Part shown: one piece after another, positions 1 to 15,002 of the stretch | Numbering within the stretch: the stretch's first letter is position 1 | Layout: the number at the start of each line of letters is the position of its first letter | Source: Candidatus Purcelliella pentastirinorum | GTDB taxonomy: Bacteria > Pseudomonadota > Gammaproteobacteria > Enterobacterales > Enterobacteriaceae | DNA: 64,000 nt | Direction: 5' to 3' | NCBI RefSeq assembly: GCF_003391335.1 | Contig: NZ_CP028374.1 | Location: 186,001 to 250,000, forward strand | The notes under the pieces: generated by a model | What the model was told of the DNA's origin: nothing | Database searches by the model: none | The model's input: only the letters and a program-made list of their open reading frames with translations | Made by a program: the position numbers and the translations under genes

Positions 1-1
1 A

Positions 2-1951
<1,950 letters not shown>

Positions 1952-1989
1952 ATTAATTAAAATTAAATAAAAAAATAAAATAAATTATC

Positions 1990-2751
1990 TTAAATATTAC
2001 ATTTTACGCTAACTAAAAATCCTGAATTAATAAAAGATCTTTTAGGAATATAATTAATTGAGTTACCGTTCCAATCATGCAAATAAGCACCTGCAGCTAA
2101 CAAAATAGCATGACCGGCTGCTATATCCCAAATACTAGTAGCATTAAATCTTGGATAATATTGTGCTAAACCTTCAGCTATTAAACAAAATTTCAAAGAA
2201 GAACCTGATAAAATTAAATTGTGTTTTCCTAAAATATCTAAATAATCTTTAATTCTATTATCATAATGAGATCTACTAATTATAACAGTAGGTGGATACA
2301 AATTAGAAATATTAATCCTTTCTCTATGTCCATAAGCATCTTCCTTCCATGCCTTATTTTCATATGCATAATACATTATATTAATAGCTGGAGCATAAAT
2401 AACCCCTAAAATAGGTAATCCAAATTCATTTATTAAAGCAACATTAATTGTAAATTCCCCATTTCGATTTAAAAATTCTTTTGTACCATCCATAGGATCA
2501 ATTAACCAATAATTACGCCAACTTTTACGTTTATCCCATGATAATAAATTTTCTTCTGATAAAAATGGTATATTAGGAGTATATAAACTTAATTTATTAA
2601 TTATAATATTATTAGATATATAATCAGCAATAGTAATTGGAGTACAATCATATTTATGCTTAATATATAAGCATAAATTACCATGATAAATTTTCATGAC
2701 AGCATCACCGGCAATTCTAACTATATTACATATTTTATTTAAAATATTCAT
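1990..2751 (-). CDS. cysQ: 3'(2'),5'-bisphosphate nucleotidase CysQ
   Basis: Removes the 3' phosphate from PAP, and probably PAPS, a by-product of sulfate activation. The 253-residue length matches the E. coli protein (246). Inositol-monophosphatase-fold metal motifs are present: LSEENL (about 64), DPMDGTKEF (about 86) and the C-terminal WDIAAGHA. With cysK nearby it suggests that sulfate assimilation to cysteine is at least partly retained. It can also serve general PAP detoxification. It sits beside rplI as in enterobacteria. The start has no strong Shine-Dalgarno sequence but agrees with the family N-terminus. Confidence 0.95.
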   Translation of the reverse strand: MNILNKICNIVRIAGDAVMKIYHGNLCLYIKHKYDCTPITIADYISNNIIINKLSLYTPNIPFLSEENLLSWDKRKSWRNYWLIDPMDGTKEFLNRNGEFTINVALINEFGLPILGVIYAPAINIMYYAYENKAWKEDAYGHRERINISNLYPPTVIISRSHYDNRIKDYLDILGKHNLILSGSSLKFCLIAEGLAQYYPRFNATSIWDIAAGHAILLAAGAYLHDWNGNSINYIPKRSFINSGFLVSVKCNI

Positions 2752-2777
2752 TAATATACATATAAAATATAAATAAT

Positions 2778-3230
2778 CTAATAATCAGATATCACTTTAA
2801 TTAACATTTGTATTATTACTTCAGGATTTAATTTTATAGAAACATTATATTCTCCAGATTTACGTATTAAATGATCAAAAATAATCTCATTTCTATATAT
2901 TTTAATATCCATATTATTAAAATAATTAATTAAATCTGATTTATTAACAGACCCAAATAATTTACCATTCTTAGTAACTCTACGTTTTATTATAATTGGA
3001 TTCAAAGAAATTATATCTTTAGCACGTTTTTTAGCAAAATCATATTTTTCTTTATATTCCAATTGCATTTGATATTTAATATTTTTATAATGTTTAATAT
3101 TAGTATCTGTAGCAATAATAGCTTTTCCAAATGGAATTAAAAAGTTACGAGCATAACCAGATTTAACATAAACAACATTACCTAAAATACCTAAACCTAA
3201 AACTTTTTCCAATAAAATTATTTTTATCAT
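2778..3230 (-). CDS. rplI: 50S ribosomal protein L9
   Basis: Large-subunit protein with N-terminal and C-terminal RNA-binding domains joined by a long helix. The open frame begins at 3242 (MVIVMIKIILLEKV), but the family start MxxILLxKV matches the second ATG at 3230, giving 150 residues against 149 in E. coli, so that start is preferred. The conserved N-domain stretch VKSGYARNFLIPFGKA is intact. It is the last gene of the rpsF-rpsR-rplI cluster. Confidence 0.95.
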   Translation of the reverse strand: MIKIILLEKVLGLGILGNVVYVKSGYARNFLIPFGKAIIATDTNIKHYKNIKYQMQLEYKEKYDFAKKRAKDIISLNPIIIKRRVTKNGKLFGSVNKSDLINYFNNMDIKIYRNEIIFDHLIRKSGEYNVSIKLNPEVIIQMLIKVISDY

Positions 3231-3259
3231 AACAATAACCACATTATAAACTTAAAATT

Positions 3260-3487
3260 TTATTTATGATAGTCAGTATAAGGTATTAAAGATAAATAAC
3301 GAGCAATTTTAATAGCACGTGAAAGTTGTCGCTGATACTTGGAACTAGTTCCTGTAATCCTACTAGGAACTATTTTACCACTTTCAGTAATATAATTTTT
3401 CAGCATAGAAATATCTTTATAATCAATTTCCTTTATACCTTGTCTAGTAAAACGACAATACTTACGTTTTCTAAAATAACGAATCAT
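3260..3487 (-). CDS. rpsR: 30S ribosomal protein S18
   Basis: Small-subunit platform protein that pairs with S6. It is 75 residues long, as in E. coli, with the family patterns RKRKYCRF and [19 protein letters not shown]. In E. coli priB lies between rpsF and rpsR; here the 51-base gap holds no priB, so the primosomal gene is lost. A Shine-Dalgarno sequence (AAGGAT) precedes the ATG. Confidence 0.97.
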   Translation of the reverse strand: MIRYFRKRKYCRFTRQGIKEIDYKDISMLKNYITESGKIVPSRITGTSSKYQRQLSRAIKIARYLSLIPYTDYHK

Positions 3488-3538
3488 AATTTAATCCTTA
3501 TAGAATTTTACATAATATTAAAAATGAAAAAATAAAAT

Positions 3539-3904
3539 TTAAACAGTATTAATATTATCAATACCAATATCTATTTTATTTTCATTTACAACTTTCATGA
3601 TAGGAGAAGGTATTTTATTTATCTTTTTAATTTTAATAATTATATTACGTATAATATTTTCATTAAGACTAAATATTTTCTTTAATTTATTAATACCTAT
3701 TTCTAATATTTCAATATACATTAAAATATAATGAGATTTATGTAACTTTTTTATAGGATATGCTAATTGAAGCCTTCCCCAATCTTCTAAATAATGGAAT
3801 ATACCTCCCAAATTTATAATATTTCTTTTACAATCATCTATAATCTTAAGTATAAACTCACTTTGATCAGGATGAATCATAAGTACAATCTCATAATATC
3901 TCAT
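3539..3904 (-). CDS. rpsF: 30S ribosomal protein S6
   Basis: Small-subunit protein that dimerises with S18. The longest frame starts at 3910 (MIMRYYEIV), but AGGA lies only one base before that ATG and six bases before the next ATG at 3904. The 3904 start also gives the family N-terminus MRxYEIVxMxHPDQSE, so it is chosen (121 residues). The acidic C-terminal tail of E. coli S6 is shortened. Confidence 0.94.
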   Translation of the reverse strand: MRYYEIVLMIHPDQSEFILKIIDDCKRNIINLGGIFHYLEDWGRLQLAYPIKKLHKSHYILMYIEILEIGINKLKKIFSLNENIIRNIIIKIKKINKIPSPIMKVVNENKIDIGIDNINTV

Positions 3905-3976
3905 TATCATTCCTATTAATAAATAAAATTTAAATTATTATTTAAAACAATTTTTAAAAAATCTATTTTAATAATT

Positions 3977-4720
3977 TCACTTAAACAAACGTTGACGTAA
4001 AAGTTCATATAAACAAACACCAACTGACACAGAAACATTTAACGAAGAAATATTACCAAACATAGGAATACTATATAAATTATCACATTGATTACGAATA
4101 ATACAACGTATACCTCTATCTTCAGAACCAAAAATTAATGCTAATGGTTCATTCATATCTGCATTATATATTATATCTGTAGCATCGGAAGTAATACCAA
4201 ATATCTTAAAACCAAATCCCTTAATACAATTTATAGTTTCAACTAAATTATCAACACGTATAAAAACTACACCTTCTGCTCCACCACTGGCTACTTTTTT
4301 AGCAACTAAATTTAATTTAGCACTTCTATACTTGGGTACTATAACTACATTTACATTTACAGCATTAGCTGTACGAATACAAGAACCTAAATTACGAACA
4401 TCAGTTAATCCATCTAAAATTAATAATGAACGACATTTTCTCCTACTAAGTAAAAAATATAAATCGCTTTCTTCATATTTGATATCATCTTTAATATAAA
4501 TCAATATTCCTTGATGTAATAATGTATGATTATTTAACTTTCTATTAATCCAATTAACATCAACAAATTGTATAGAAATATCAAACCTACTTATTTCTTT
4601 TATTAATTTTATTAAAGAAAGACTATTACTATTTCTAATAATAAAAGCCATTTTTATTTTATCTGGATGATGTTTAAGATAATTATTTACAGTATGTATA
4701 CCATATAAAATTTCACCCAT
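3977..4720 (-). CDS. rlmB: 23S rRNA (guanosine-2251 2'-O-)methyltransferase RlmB
   Basis: SpoU/TrmH-family (SPOUT) enzyme that methylates the ribose of G2251 in the peptidyl-transferase P-loop. Its 247 residues match the E. coli length. It has the N-terminal substrate-binding domain (MGEILYGIHTVN) and the knotted catalytic domain: LDGLTDVRNLGSCIRTA (about 131-147), the cofactor loop IFGSEDRGI, and the C-terminal SLNVSVSVGVCLYE. It lies between rpsF and purA as in E. coli, with the intervening genes (rnr, nsrR and others) missing. Confidence 0.96.
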   Translation of the reverse strand: MGEILYGIHTVNNYLKHHPDKIKMAFIIRNSNSLSLIKLIKEISRFDISIQFVDVNWINRKLNNHTLLHQGILIYIKDDIKYEESDLYFLLSRRKCRSLLILDGLTDVRNLGSCIRTANAVNVNVVIVPKYRSAKLNLVAKKVASGGAEGVVFIRVDNLVETINCIKGFGFKIFGITSDATDIIYNADMNEPLALIFGSEDRGIRCIIRNQCDNLYSIPMFGNISSLNVSVSVGVCLYELLRQRLFK

Positions 4721-4772
4721 AACTTATTTAATTAAATAAAATTTATTAAAACCAAAAAAATGAAAAATAGAA

Positions 4773-6077
<1,305 letters not shown>

Positions 6078-6170
6078 TTAAATACCTATAATTGTCAAAA
6101 TTAAAATAAAAAAATAAACCAAAAATAAAATTAATTATAACAAATTTAAAATTAATTAACAAAAAATAAA

Positions 6171-6665
6171 TCATTTAAAAACATCTAGTACAGGTGTTTT
6201 ACCAGCTAATACTGTACCAGAATATTTTTTTATCTTGTAAAAATTTTCTACATTTGAAATAATTACAGGGGTAATAATAGATTTTGCATTTTCTAAAATA
6301 AAATTCAAATCTATTTCAATAATAGGATCACCTATATTTACTAATTTACCATTATTTAAAATCCTTTTAAAACCCTTACCTTTTAAATTAACAGTATCAA
6401 TTCCTAAATGAACAAATAATTCAACACCATCATGAGAAACAATAGAAAAAGCATGATTAGTTCTAAAAATTTTACCTATAATACCATTAACTGGGGAAAC
6501 AATTACATTATCAATAGGTTTAATTGCTATTCCATCACCAACTATTTTTTTAGAAAAAACCTTATCAGGAACTTTACTAATAGATAATATTGTACCAGAT
6601 AAAGGAGCAAATATTTGAATAGCAACCCTTGAAATATTTTTATTTCTTAATTTAGAAAAAAACAT
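6171..6665 (-). CDS. crr: PTS glucose-specific EIIA component
   Basis: Cytosolic phosphocarrier that receives phosphate from HPr and passes it to an EIIB domain; in E. coli it also regulates adenylate cyclase and transporters. It has 164 residues (E. coli 169). The conserved APLSGTI, KIVGDGIAIKP and both active-site histidines, NHAFSI (about 71) and VELFVHLGID (about 86, phospho-acceptor), are present. It is downstream of ptsI in the classical ptsH-ptsI-crr order. No EIIBC gene is in the window; a membrane partner is expected elsewhere. Confidence 0.96.
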   Translation of the reverse strand: MFFSKLRNKNISRVAIQIFAPLSGTILSISKVPDKVFSKKIVGDGIAIKPIDNVIVSPVNGIIGKIFRTNHAFSIVSHDGVELFVHLGIDTVNLKGKGFKRILNNGKLVNIGDPIIEIDLNFILENAKSIITPVIISNVENFYKIKKYSGTVLAGKTPVLDVFK

Positions 6666-6699
6666 TATGAAATACCTCGTTATAATAAATAATTAATTA

Positions 6700-8433
6700 T
6701 TAAATATTTAAAATATTATTTTTCCTAATGAATTTATTTAATAAATACATTACACCCTCAACTGTTGATTCGGATAAAACATTCTTAACTAATTTTTTTG
6801 CTTTAAAAAAATTAGTATTTCTAATAATCTTCTTAACGTTAGCAACAGAAGTGATATTTACACTAAATTTATCTAATCCCATACCCAATAATAAAACAAC
6901 AGCATTTCTATCAGAAGCTAATTCCCCACAAACACTCGTCCATTTACCTTCAATATGAGAGTAATTAATTATTCTTTTAATTAAATATAAAACAGCTGGA
7001 GAAAATGGATTATACAAATGTGATATTGAATCATTACCTCGATCAACTGCTAAAGTATATTGTGTTAAATCATTAGTACCTATACTAAAAAAATCTACTT
7101 CTTTAGCTAAATGATTAGAAATTATTGCTGCAGAGGGAGTTTCTATCATAACTCCAATTTTAATATTATTATCAAAAAAATATCCATCATTAAATAATTC
7201 AATTTTAATTTTACTTATTTCTTTTTTTAAAAATAAAACTTCTTCTAAAGAAATTATCATAGGAAACATAATATATAACTTACCAAAATAAGAAGCACGT
7301 AAAATAGCACGAATTTGAGAATATAGTATATCCTTACGATCCATCATAATACGAATGGCACGCCATCCTAAAAATGGATTTTCTTCTTTAGGGAAATTTA
7401 AATAAGATATATACTTATCACCACCTATATCCATGGTTCTTATAACAATCGGCTTATTATTCATACGTTTAGCAATATCTTTATATACTAAAAACTGTTC
7501 TTCTTCATCAGGTAAAGAAGATCTATTCATAAATAAAAACTCAGTACGATATAAACCTATAGATTCAGCGCCACTGGAAAAAACATTTTTAACGTCATCT
7601 ATCTTATTTATATTAACAGATATCTCTACCATATGACCATCTAAAGTTACAGCAGTAAGATCTTTAATCTTTTTTAATTCATTTTTTTCTATAAAAAATT
7701 TTCTTCTAAGCAACTTAAATTCATTAATAATATCAGAAGATGGATTTATATAAAATTTATTATTTATACCATCTAAAATTACAATATCTCCAGTTTTAAT
7801 CTTAGAAGTAATATTACCTAAACCTACTATAGCTGGTAAACCTAATGATCTAGCTATAATTGAAGTATGAGAAGTACTACCACCTAAATCAGTTAATAAT
7901 CCGATAACAACTTTAATATCAAATTGAGCTATTAAAGATGGAGTTAAATCTTTTGCTATTAAAATAATCTTATCTTTTATTAAACTTAAATCTATAATTT
8001 CTAATTCAAGAATATTATGTAATAAACGTTTACTAATATCATGTATATCAATAACACGTTCTTTAAGATAAATATCATTAATATTTTTTAAAGCAATTAT
8101 TTGATCATTCATCACAGAAAATATAGCAGCATCAGCTGTAAAATTTAATTTTTTAATTAAAGTTATTATTTCCTGTTCTAATTCAATATCCTCTAAAAGA
8201 AGAATATGACCTTCAAAAATAATTGCTTTTTTTCTACCAAATAACTTATTAGCTTTTTTTACAATAGATTTAAGTTGAACAATGGATTTATGACGAGCAT
8301 CAATAAACCTTTTAATTTCTTTATCTACTTCATTAATTGAAATTTTATTATAATTAATAATTATTTTCTCTTCTTTATATAAAAGAGCTTTTCCAAAAGC
8401 TAATCCTTGAGATGCCAAAATTCCTGAATTCAT
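6700..8433 (-). CDS. ptsI: PTS enzyme I (PEP-protein phosphotransferase)
   Basis: Transfers phosphate from PEP to HPr and so drives PTS sugar uptake. The 577 residues match E. coli (575). The phospho-His is in GGSTSHTSIIARSLGLPAIVG (about 188). The PEP-binding barrel shows GLYRTEFLFM, the arginine in IRTMDIGGDK, the metal/PEP region MIETPSAAI, FSIGTNDLTQYTLAVDR, and the catalytic Cys in TSVCGELASD. No decay is seen, so the phosphorelay looks functional. Confidence 0.97.
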   Translation of the reverse strand: MNSGILASQGLAFGKALLYKEEKIIINYNKISINEVDKEIKRFIDARHKSIVQLKSIVKKANKLFGRKKAIIFEGHILLLEDIELEQEIITLIKKLNFTADAAIFSVMNDQIIALKNINDIYLKERVIDIHDISKRLLHNILELEIIDLSLIKDKIILIAKDLTPSLIAQFDIKVVIGLLTDLGGSTSHTSIIARSLGLPAIVGLGNITSKIKTGDIVILDGINNKFYINPSSDIINEFKLLRRKFFIEKNELKKIKDLTAVTLDGHMVEISVNINKIDDVKNVFSSGAESIGLYRTEFLFMNRSSLPDEEEQFLVYKDIAKRMNNKPIVIRTMDIGGDKYISYLNFPKEENPFLGWRAIRIMMDRKDILYSQIRAILRASYFGKLYIMFPMIISLEEVLFLKKEISKIKIELFNDGYFFDNNIKIGVMIETPSAAIISNHLAKEVDFFSIGTNDLTQYTLAVDRGNDSISHLYNPFSPAVLYLIKRIINYSHIEGKWTSVCGELASDRNAVVLLLGMGLDKFSVNITSVANVKKIIRNTNFFKAKKLVKNVLSESTVEGVMYLLNKFIRKNNILNI

Positions 8434-8541
8434 AAATATACCTTAATTAACATAGTATAATAGATTTCATAAAAAATATTATATAGGATGATATTAACAA
8501 AATAAAAAATGATAAAAATAATATTTATTATATCAATTAAA

Positions 8542-8799
8542 TTACTGTAATTCAGATAATATTTTAGCTAAATGGTCAACAGCCTCTCTTTCATCTTTAC
8601 CATCAGCACAAATTGTAACAATACTACCATGAGATAAACCAATGGTTTGCAATTTAAAAAGACTTTTAGCATTTACAGATTTACTATTAAATATAACAGT
8701 AATATTTGAAACAAATTTTTTCGCCTCCTTAACAAATTTAGCAGCTGGACGAATATGTAAACCATGTATTGCTTTAATCGTCACATTTTGCTGAAACAT
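8542..8799 (-). CDS. ptsH: PTS phosphocarrier protein HPr
   Basis: Small cytosolic phosphocarrier between enzyme I and EIIA domains. It has 85 residues, the same as E. coli, with the active-site His15 in GLHIRPAA and the enzyme I/EIIA contact surface [16 protein letters not shown]-type ribosome site precedes the ATG. It is first of the ptsH-ptsI-crr set; the roughly 240 bases to cysK are nearly pure A/T, where a promoter is expected but none can be chosen with confidence. Confidence 0.98.
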   Translation of the reverse strand: MFQQNVTIKAIHGLHIRPAAKFVKEAKKFVSNITVIFNSKSVNAKSLFKLQTIGLSHGSIVTICADGKDEREAVDHLAKILSELQ

Positions 8800-9036
8800 T
8801 TTATTTTCTCCATTGAAGATTAAAATTAATAATAATAAAAAACAAATATAAGTATTCTTAAAAAGATTAAAATTTAAAATTGATGAAATAAAAAAAAAAA
8901 TTTAACTTATTATAATTAATTTTTTTTAAAACAATATATATTTTACATATATAAAAAAAAAATTAATATAGTTTTATCATATAATAATAAAAATACAAAA
9001 CTTAATCAAAAATATAAAATATTTAACTAATTAATA

Positions 9037-9987
9037 TTAAGATAAAAAAGAAAATAATGATGTACTTAAATAGCGTTCACCAGATGATGGTAAAATAACA
9101 ACAATATTTTTATTTAAAAATATTTTTTCTCTTTGTAACTTTAAGGCAGCATAAACAGCAGCACCGGAAGAAATACCAGATAGAATACCTTCATATTTCA
9201 TTAATCTTTTAGCCATATCCATAGCTGATTCATTAGATACCATTATAACACGATCAATTAAATTCAGATCTAAATTTTCAGGAATAAAACCTGCGCCAAT
9301 ACCTTGAATTTTATGATTACCTATTTTCATATTTTTACCAGTCATAACTTTAGTAATAATAGGAGAATCTAAAGGTTCAACAGCGACAGTAAATAAATCT
9401 TTTTTACCTTTAATATTCTTTATATATCTTGTTACTCCAGTTAAAGTACCTCCAGTACCAACACCAGCAACGAAAACATCAATAAGTCCATCAGTATCAT
9501 TCCATATTTCAGGACCAGTGGTCTTTTCATGTATATCAGGATTAGCAGGATTATTAAACTGTTGAAGAAGTAAATATTTATCAGAATTATTAGCGAACAT
9601 TTCTTCAGCTTTAGAAACAGCACCTTTCATACCATAAATACCATCAGTTAATATCAAATTAGCACCTAAAGCTTTAAGTAAATTGCGACGCTCAATTGAC
9701 ATTGAATCTGGCATAATTAAAGTCAAATTATATCCTCTAGAAGCAGATACAAAGGCTAAAGCAATTCCAGTATTACCACTTGTAGGTTCAATTAATTCTA
9801 CATTTTTATTTAAAATACCTTTATTTTCTGCATCCCATATCATATTTGCACCAATACGACATTTAACACTAAAACTAGGATTACGTGATTCAATTTTAAC
9901 AAAAATATTACCATCACCTATCCTATTCAATCTAACCAAAGGAGTGTTACCTATAGTTAAAGAATTATCCTTAAAAATATTTTTCAT
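9037..9987 (-). CDS. cysK: Cysteine synthase A (O-acetylserine sulfhydrylase)
   Basis: PLP enzyme that makes cysteine from O-acetylserine and sulfide. It has 316 residues (E. coli 323; the short C-terminal tail is trimmed). The PLP lysine is in [10 protein letters not shown] (about 42), the substrate loop is [11 protein letters not shown], the PLP phosphate loop is [10 protein letters not shown], and SSGERYLST is present. It lies upstream of ptsH as in E. coli. With cysQ it points to retained cysteine synthesis, a plausible provision product for a host (inference). Confidence 0.97.
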   Translation of the reverse strand: MKNIFKDNSLTIGNTPLVRLNRIGDGNIFVKIESRNPSFSVKCRIGANMIWDAENKGILNKNVELIEPTSGNTGIALAFVSASRGYNLTLIMPDSMSIERRNLLKALGANLILTDGIYGMKGAVSKAEEMFANNSDKYLLLQQFNNPANPDIHEKTTGPEIWNDTDGLIDVFVAGVGTGGTLTGVTRYIKNIKGKKDLFTVAVEPLDSPIITKVMTGKNMKIGNHKIQGIGAGFIPENLDLNLIDRVIMVSNESAMDMAKRLMKYEGILSGISSGAAVYAALKLQREKIFLNKNIVVILPSSGERYLSTSLFSFLS

Positions 9988-10136
9988 AAACTCTCCATTT
10001 AAACAAAAATATAAATATTTAAATAAATAAAATAATATTTAAATAAAAGTACAATTAAAACTAATAAATATCAAATAATATAATTAAATAATATCTATAA
10101 ATATAAAATAAATATTTGATAATAATCATTAAATAA

Positions 10137-11906
<1,770 letters not shown>

Positions 11907-11910
11907 AAAA

Positions 11911-11983
11911 TGGGTCGTGCAGGATTCGAACCTGCGACCAATTGATTAAAAGTCAACTGCTCTACCAACTGAGCTAACGACCC
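11911..11983 (-). tRNA. tRNA-Lys (UUU)
   Basis: A 73-base cloverleaf read on the minus strand, almost identical to E. coli tRNA-Lys: GGGTCGT acceptor, D-arm TAGCTCAGTTGGTAGAGC, anticodon loop CTTTTAA, T-arm GGTTCGAATCC. The 3' CCA is not encoded; a T-run follows the discriminator base directly. It is adjacent to tRNA-Val and gltX, as in the E. coli valU-valX-valY-lysV/gltX region. Confidence 0.98.
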
Positions 11984-11996
11984 ATAGTTTTTAAAT

Positions 11997-12069
11997 TGGG
12001 TAATGACGGACTCGAACCGTCGACCCTCTCCATGTAAAAGAGATGCTCTACCAACTGAGCTAATCACCC
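11997..12069 (-). tRNA. tRNA-Val (UAC)
   Basis: A 73-base cloverleaf on the minus strand with GGGTGAT/ATTACCC acceptor, TAGCTCAGTTGGTAGAGC D-arm, anticodon loop TTTACAT (anticodon TAC) and T-arm GGTTCGAGTCC. CCA is not encoded. It lies 13 bases from tRNA-Lys and is probably cotranscribed with it, divergent from gltX, as in E. coli. Confidence 0.98.
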
Positions 12070-12185
12070 ATATAATATTTAATTAAATTATACTATAATA
12101 AAAAAATAAAAAAATAAAAATTTAATATAAAATTATAATACAATTAATAAAATTAAATATTTTAATATTATAAATTTAAAATCAT

Positions 12186-13577
12186 ATGAAAATAAAAACT
12201 AGATTCGCTCCTAGCCCTACTGGATCATTACACCTTGGAGGGGCAAGAACAGCATTATATTCTTGGTTATTCGCACAAAAACATAATGGATCTTTTATAC
12301 TTCGTTTTGAGGATACAAATAAAAAAAATTCAAAAAAATATTTTGTAAAAGAAATAATAAAAAATATGAAATGGATGGGACTAAATTGGAATAAAAATAT
12401 ATATTTTCAATCTCAAAGAATAAAAAAATATAATAAAATAATAAAAAAAATGTTAATCAATAAAAAAGCTTATAAATGCTATTGTTCAAAAGAAAGATTA
12501 AAAAATCTAAAAAAATATCAATTAAAAAATAAAATAAAACCTCGTTATGATAATTTATGTAGATACAATAAAAAAAAACTAAAAAAAAATAAATATGTAA
12601 TAAGATTTAAAAATCCTGAATTTGGAGAAGTAGTATTTAAAGATCAAATAAGAGGAAAAATAAAAATTAAAAATAAAGAATTAGATGATTTAATCATACA
12701 AAGAAGCAATGGTATACCAACATATAATTTTTGTGTAGCCATAGATGATTGGGATATGAAAATTACTCATGTAATTAGAGGTGAAGAACATATAAGTAAT
12801 ACACCAAAACAAATAAATATTTTACATGCAATAGGAATAAAACCTCCAATATATGCACATCTTCCTATTATACTTAATGAAAATGGTGAAAAGATGTCAA
12901 AAAGAAAAAATACTAAAAGTATTTTTGAATATAAAAAAAATGGTTATTTACCAGAAGCATTATTAAATTATTTAATAAGACTAGGATGGTCTCACGGTAA
13001 TAAAGAAATTTTTAATATCACTGAAATGAAAGAACTATTTAATTTAAAAAAAGTTAATAAATCAGCAAGTTTATTAAATAATAATAAATTAAAATGGTTA
13101 AATCAGCACTATTTAAAAAACTTAAATGAAAAAATAATTATAAAAAATTTTAAAAATTATATAAAATTAAATAAAATTAGATTAAATAATTTAGAAATTG
13201 AAATTTTAAAAATATTCATACCTAGATGTAAAACTTTTAAAGAAATTATAAAACAATCAAATTATTTATATAAAAATATTAAATTAAAAAAAAACGATTA
13301 CCTATGTAAAAATTCAATTAAACCATTAAAATATATAAAAAAAGAATTTTCATCAATAAAAATATGGAATGAATCAAATATCCAATTAAAAATAAATAAA
13401 ATAATAGAAAAATTAAAATTAAATATAATAGATTTAAATATGCCATTAAGAATTTCAATTACTGGACAAACAAAATCTCCAAATTTATCTTTAATTATAT
13501 CTTTATTAGGAAAACATAAAGCATTAGAAAGAATAGAAAATTCGATAAAATATATAAATAAAAACAAAATTTACTAA
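12186..13577 (+). CDS. gltX: Glutamyl-tRNA synthetase
   Basis: Class I synthetase charging tRNA-Glu. It has 463 residues (E. coli 471). The HIGH-type motif is PSPTGSLHLGGA (about 10-20) and the KMSKR motif is GEKMSKRK. The zinc-site cysteines C98, C100 and C125 are kept, but the fourth position, His127 in E. coli, reads Tyr. The C-terminal anticodon-binding domain is complete to MPLRISITGQTKSP. It is divergent from tRNA-Val with a 116-base spacer. Confidence 0.97.
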   Translation: MKIKTRFAPSPTGSLHLGGARTALYSWLFAQKHNGSFILRFEDTNKKNSKKYFVKEIIKNMKWMGLNWNKNIYFQSQRIKKYNKIIKKMLINKKAYKCYCSKERLKNLKKYQLKNKIKPRYDNLCRYNKKKLKKNKYVIRFKNPEFGEVVFKDQIRGKIKIKNKELDDLIIQRSNGIPTYNFCVAIDDWDMKITHVIRGEEHISNTPKQINILHAIGIKPPIYAHLPIILNENGEKMSKRKNTKSIFEYKKNGYLPEALLNYLIRLGWSHGNKEIFNITEMKELFNLKKVNKSASLLNNNKLKWLNQHYLKNLNEKIIIKNFKNYIKLNKIRLNNLEIEILKIFIPRCKTFKEIIKQSNYLYKNIKLKKNDYLCKNSIKPLKYIKKEFSSIKIWNESNIQLKINKIIEKLKLNIIDLNMPLRISITGQTKSPNLSLIISLLGKHKALERIENSIKYINKNKIY

Positions 13578-13715
13578 AAAATATAAAAACATTAAATATA
13601 AAATTATATTTTTAATAAAAAATACATATTTAATTAAACACTAAATAAAATTATCACAACAAATATGTTATGTTATTAATATTATTAAAATATTTAATTC
13701 ATTTCAAATGAAATA

Positions 13716-14933
13716 ATGATACAAAAAAATAAAAATAAATCAAATAAACTAATAATATTAGGACCAGCATTTATAGCAGCTATTGGTTATATAGATCCAG
13801 GAAACTTTGCTACTAATATACAAGCTGGAGCAGCATATGGATACACTCTTTTATGGGTAGTAACATTAGCTAATATAATGGCTATTTTAATACAACTGAT
13901 GTCTGCAAAATTAGGAATAGCAACAAATAAAAACCTTGCGGAACATATAAGGGATAATTTACCAAAACCAATAGTATGGTTTTATTGGATACAAGCAGAA
14001 ATAATCGCAATAGCAACAGATTTAGCTGAATTTTTAGGAGCTACAATTGGAATAAAATTAATAACAAATATAAGTTTATCTAATAGTGCAATTATAGTAG
14101 GTATATTAACATTCTTAATATTAACAATACAAAAAAAAGGAAAAAAAACCTTAGAAATAATAATAGGAATATTATTACTATTAGTAGCAACTGCATATTT
14201 AATAGAATTATTTTATTCAAAACCTAAATTATCATTATTAATAAAAGGATTAATTATCCCCTCACTACCAACTACAAATTCAGTTTTTTTATCTGCAGGT
14301 ATATTAGGTGCAACAATTATGCCACATGTCATTTATTTACATTCGTCTCTTACACAATACAAAACAAATATAGGAACAAAAAAAGAATTATATGCATCTA
14401 CTAAAATAGATATAGCTATAGCTATGACAATAGCTAGTTTCATAAATTTAGCTATGCTTACAACATCTTCTGCAGTATTTTATTATCACGGTATTACGAA
14501 AATAACAGACTTAAACCAAGCATATCTAACATTAAAACCACTATTAAATCAAGCAGCTGCTACTATTTTTGGATTAAGTTTAATAGCAGCTGGAATATCA
14601 TCAACGGTAGTAGGAACACTGGCTGGTCAAATAATGATGCAAGGATTTATTAATTTTTATATACCAGTATGGATAAGAAGAATAATAACAATTTTACCAT
14701 CTTTTATTATAATTTTAATAAAATTAAATCCAACTACTATTTTAGTCATAAGCCAGGTATTACTTAGTTTTGGAATCTCATTAGCATTAATACCATTATT
14801 ATCCTTTACTGGAAATAAAAAATTAATGGGAGAATTAGTAAACTCAAAATTATTACAAAAAACAGGATGGATTATTGTAACATTTATCATTACTATTAAT
14901 TTATACTTAATTATAAAAGAAATAATAAACTAA
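13716..14933 (+). CDS. mntH: Nramp-family Mn2+/H+ symporter MntH
   Basis: Inner-membrane proton-coupled importer of Mn2+, and less well Fe2+. It has 405 residues with 11 predicted membrane segments. Metal-site motifs are intact: DPGNFATN in TM1 and [10 protein letters not shown] in TM6. It is unusually well conserved for this genome, which suggests that manganese uptake is under selection. A perfect 7+1+7 base palindrome lies just before the ATG (13698-13712), but no recognisable MntR or Fur box is seen. Confidence 0.97.
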   Translation: MIQKNKNKSNKLIILGPAFIAAIGYIDPGNFATNIQAGAAYGYTLLWVVTLANIMAILIQLMSAKLGIATNKNLAEHIRDNLPKPIVWFYWIQAEIIAIATDLAEFLGATIGIKLITNISLSNSAIIVGILTFLILTIQKKGKKTLEIIIGILLLLVATAYLIELFYSKPKLSLLIKGLIIPSLPTTNSVFLSAGILGATIMPHVIYLHSSLTQYKTNIGTKKELYASTKIDIAIAMTIASFINLAMLTTSSAVFYYHGITKITDLNQAYLTLKPLLNQAAATIFGLSLIAAGISSTVVGTLAGQIMMQGFINFYIPVWIRRIITILPSFIIILIKLNPTTILVISQVLLSFGISLALIPLLSFTGNKKLMGELVNSKLLQKTGWIIVTFIITINLYLIIKEIIN

Positions 14934-15002
14934 AAATAAAATTTTTATTTAAAAAATAATATACTTTTAATAAATATTAAAAAAATAAAAAAGGAACTAA
15001 TA

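Noticed and set aside
8800-9036. CysB site or other operator between ptsH and cysK
   Set aside because: Only A/T homopolymer stretches; no motif can be told from background.
11907-12185. Frameshifted BRCT domain after ligA
   Set aside because: The space is filled by tRNA-Lys and tRNA-Val; no BRCT-like residues in any frame.
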